DNA from: Chitinophagaceae bacterium
GTDB lineage: Bacteria; Bacteroidota; Bacteroidia; Chitinophagales; Chitinophagaceae
DNA: 7,198 nt
Direction: 5' to 3'
Assembly (NCBI GenBank): GCA_023251335.1
Contig: JAHEZA010000119.1
Span: 1 to 7,198 of the forward strand
In this document: piece after piece, positions 5,129 through 7,198 of the stretch
Layout of the letters: each line of letters starts with the position of its first letter
Numbering within the stretch: position 1 is the stretch's first letter
Position numbers and translations under genes: made by a program
The notes under the pieces: generated by a model
What the model was told of the DNA's origin: nothing
Database searches by the model: none
The model's input: the letters and a program-made list of their open reading frames with translations, nothing else

Positions 5129-6279
5129 ATAATCAAAAGAAACCCAGAAGGCAATTTTTAAAAGATTCAGTTAAAGCATCTGGCTTAATGATCATGTCTC
5201 CTTTGATTCCTAAAATAACCCTCGCAGCAACCACCGAAAAACAAAAGGAAATAATTACTGCGTCCAACCGCATAAAATTTGCTGTGATCAATATTGATCA
5301 TCCCCATATTTACGGAATGGCTAATGCCATTAAAAGAGGGGGCGGCGAATTAGTGTCATTGTATGCCAAACAACCGGATTTAACTGCTGCGTTTTTGAAA
5401 TCCTTTCCCGAGGCGAAATTGGCAAAAAGCGAAAATGAAATTTTAGAAGATCCTGCTGTTCAATTAGTGTTAAGTTCAGGCATACCCGATGAAAGAGCGC
5501 CCTTAGGTATTCGCGTAATGCAGCATGGCAAAGATTATTTAAGTGATAAGCCGGGTATCACCACTTTAGAACAAATGGCCGATGTAAAAAAAGTTCAAAA
5601 AGAAACAAAGCGGATCTACTCTATTATGTATAGTGAGCGTTTTGAAAATAAGGCTACAGAAAAAGCAAGCGAGTTGGTAAAGGCGGGCGCCATTGGGCCG
5701 GTAATTCAAACGGTAAACCTGGCACCGCATAGAATCGGTAAGGTAAGGCCGGATTGGTTTTGGGATAAAAAAAGATTTGGTGGCATTCTTACAGACATTG
5801 GTTCTCATCAATTCGATCAGTATTTACACTTTACCGGTACTACCGAAGCGCAGGTTTTAATGTCGCAGGTGGGAAATGTTCATCATGCCGACAAACCTTT
5901 ATTTGAAGATTTTGGTGATGTGATGTTAAGCGGCAATGGAGGTACTGGTTACATAAGGGTCGACTGGTTTACACCGGATGCCTTAGATACCTGGGGTGAC
6001 GGAAGATTAACCATATTGGGAACTGATGGATATATCGAGGTGAGAAAGAATACGGATATACTTTCCGGAAATAAAGGCGGCAATCAATTATACATGGCAA
6101 ATAATAAAGAAATGGTACACATAGATTGCAACGATGTGGTATTGCCCTTCGGTCCATTATTTGTTGATGATGTCGTTAACAGAACTGAAACAGCCATGAC
6201 GCAGGCGCATTGTTTTCTTGCCACTGAATTAGCATTGAAAGCACAAAAAAATGCACGGGTAATGACATTGAAAAAATAA
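5125..6279 (+). CDS. Tat-exported Gfo/Idh/MocA-family oxidoreductase, DHPHIYGM subtype
   Basis: A 384-residue protein with a twin-arginine signal (PRRQFLKDS, Arg8-Arg9, then a hydrophobic stretch, cleavage probably near Ala34-Ala35), which fixes the start at 5125. The Rossmann half begins at about residue 50, but the usual GxGxxG is replaced by INIDHPHIYGM (55-65). The lysine motif normally EKP is SDKP (140-143), keeping Lys142. The C-terminal half has the family signature FGGILTDIGSHQFD (218-231), with Asp224 and His228 as likely active-site residues. Such proteins oxidise or epimerise sugars or cyclitols with tightly bound NAD(P); export in folded form by Tat parallels glucose-fructose oxidoreductase of Zymomonas. 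Substrate unknown. The altered nucleotide loop could mean unusual cofactor contacts or loss of redox activity. The next Gfo/Idh gene follows after 34 bases and is probably in the same operon. Confidence 0.9.
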   Translation: MNNQKKPRRQFLKDSVKASGLMIMSPLIPKITLAATTEKQKEIITASNRIKFAVINIDHPHIYGMANAIKRGGGELVSLYAKQPDLTAAFLKSFPEAKLAKSENEILEDPAVQLVLSSGIPDERAPLGIRVMQHGKDYLSDKPGITTLEQMADVKKVQKETKRIYSIMYSERFENKATEKASELVKAGAIGPVIQTVNLAPHRIGKVRPDWFWDKKRFGGILTDIGSHQFDQYLHFTGTTEAQVLMSQVGNVHHADKPLFEDFGDVMLSGNGGTGYIRVDWFTPDALDTWGDGRLTILGTDGYIEVRKNTDILSGNKGGNQLYMANNKEMVHIDCNDVVLPFGPLFVDDVVNRTETAMTQAHCFLATELALKAQKNARVMTLKK

Positions 6280-6313
6280 AACATTTTAAAATAGTTGCTT
6301 CAAATCCATAACG

Positions 6314-7198
6314 ATGAAAAAAGAAAAAAAATCAGCTATAAGTCGCAGAAAATTTCTAAGCAATACAATTAAAACCTCGGTAGGAACTGCTATTGCAACT
6401 AATTTTCCGATGATTGTACCTGCAAGTGTATTTGGGAAAAATGCGCCCAGCAATTTAATCAATGTCGCATCCATTGGTTGCGGCAGAATCTCCACTACTC
6501 ACGACATGACAGCAATTGCAAGATATTCTGGTGCAAGAATAATGGCTGTTTGTGACCTGGATAAAAACCGCGCTGATGCAGGGCCTGCTGCTGTAAGAAG
6601 CAATTACGAAAAAGCCGGACCCTATAATGGTGGCCTGAAAGGTGATTGGGAAATAAAAATTTATAACGATTATAAAGAGCTTTTGGCAAATAAAGATATT
6701 GATGCGGTTCATATAAGTTTACCGGATCATCAACATGCAATAGTTGGCGTTCATGCTATCAATGCAGGTAAGGATATATATCTGCAAAAGCCGGCATCCC
6801 TCACTATTGAAGAAGGAAGAATTTTGAGTAACGTTGTAAAAAAGAGCGGACAAATTTTGCAGATGGGAAGTCAGCAACGCTCCGTTGATCCATGGCCCCA
6901 GTTTAAAAAAGTATGTGAGCTGGTGCGAAATGGAAGAATTGGAAAATTAATAACAGTTGAGGTTGGCTTACCTGGCGATCCCGGCGGCGGTAGTAAAATT
7001 CAAATGCCTGTTCCATCAAATTTAGATTACGACGCGTGGTTGGGTGCTACTCCCGAAATTTACTATACCGAAGATAGAGTGCATGCGCAGGATGCAAGTA
7101 TAAAAGGTATTACAAGCAGGCCGGGATGGTTGCGATGCGAACAGTTTGGAGCCGGTATGATTACGGGATGGGGCGCTCATCATATAGATACTGCTCAT
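6314..7198 (+). CDS. Tat-exported Gfo/Idh/MocA-family oxidoreductase, YLQKP subtype, 3-prime truncated by window
   Basis: An open frame of 295 codons from the ATG at 6314 runs off the right edge without a stop. It starts with a canonical twin-arginine signal, ISRRKFLSN (9-17), and a hydrophobic stretch ending near residue 41. The Rossmann motif SIGCGRIS (53-60) keeps the first two glycines of GxGxxG, and VCDLDKNRA (79-87) carries the acidic end of beta-2 that binds the NAD ribose. LPDHQHA (136-142) and the lysine motif YLQKPASLTIEEG (156-168) follow; Gln replaces Glu of EKP while Lys159 remains, as in a large subgroup common in Bacteroidota and Planctomycetes. MGSQQRS (184-190) and WGAHHIDTAH (286-295) match the substrate-binding half. 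About the last third of a typical protein is missing. It is probably co-transcribed with the preceding Gfo/Idh gene and likely acts in the periplasm on a carbohydrate or cyclitol; the substrate cannot be read from the sequence. Confidence 0.93.
   Translation, partial: MKKEKKSAISRRKFLSNTIKTSVGTAIATNFPMIVPASVFGKNAPSNLINVASIGCGRISTTHDMTAIARYSGARIMAVCDLDKNRADAGPAAVRSNYEKAGPYNGGLKGDWEIKIYNDYKELLANKDIDAVHISLPDHQHAIVGVHAINAGKDIYLQKPASLTIEEGRILSNVVKKSGQILQMGSQQRSVDPWPQFKKVCELVRNGRIGKLITVEVGLPGDPGGGSKIQMPVPSNLDYDAWLGATPEIYYTEDRVHAQDASIKGITSRPGWLRCEQFGAGMITGWGAHHIDTAH

Noticed and set aside
5566..6740. Several minus-strand frames of 62-85 codons opposite the Gfo/Idh genes
   Set aside because: They lie wholly or largely antisense to well-supported oxidoreductase genes and show no domain signature.
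1..7198. CRISPR array, tRNA or rRNA genes, insertion sequence or phage genes
   Set aside because: No regularly spaced repeats, no recognisable RNA gene sequence, and no transposase, integrase or structural phage protein was seen.

Overview
The window looks like a chromosomal stretch from a member of Bacteroidota, probably Chitinophagaceae or a close relative. The signs are AT-rich spacers with A-rich rather than Shine-Dalgarno start regions, a lipoprotein and Tat-exported oxidoreductases typical of the phylum, a signal peptide ending in the common FGQ pattern, and two GC-rich intergenic palindromes of a style scattered through Bacteroidota genomes. The genus cannot be fixed from the sequence alone.

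Layout. Positions 1-1260 (minus strand) hold a proline operon: proB (glutamate 5-kinase, complete) followed by the first 33 codons of a probable proA, which runs off the left edge. Positions 1261-1750 are an AT-rich spacer without a convincing gene. An AT-rich orphan gene (1751-2293, +) encodes a 180-residue helical protein with a duplicated acidic motif resembling TerB-like folds. Positions 2294-3015 have no supported gene but hold an unusual density of inverted repeats. Next come a lipoprotein of the TIGR03118 beta-propeller type (3016-4131, +), a convergent intergenic region with two hairpins (4150-4224), and a secreted SYLF/YSC84-domain protein (4340-4870, -). After a divergent spacer that includes a candidate 29-codon ORF, two consecutive Tat-exported Gfo/Idh/MocA-type oxidoreductases run rightwards (5125-6279 and 6314 to beyond 7198, the second cut by the window edge).

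How the genes work together. ProB and ProA catalyse the two successive steps from glutamate to glutamate-5-semialdehyde. The two Gfo/Idh genes are 34 bases apart and probably co-transcribed; they are best read as the start of a periplasmic sugar or cyclitol oxidation operon whose remaining members lie outside the window. The TerB-like gene, the TIGR03118 lipoprotein and the SYLF protein look like independent single-gene units.

No clearly new multi-gene system is visible. The items most worth a second look are the duplicated TerB-like orphan, the cofactor-site variants in the exported Gfo/Idh pair, the small ORF that overlaps the first of them, and the palindrome-rich region 2326-2957.
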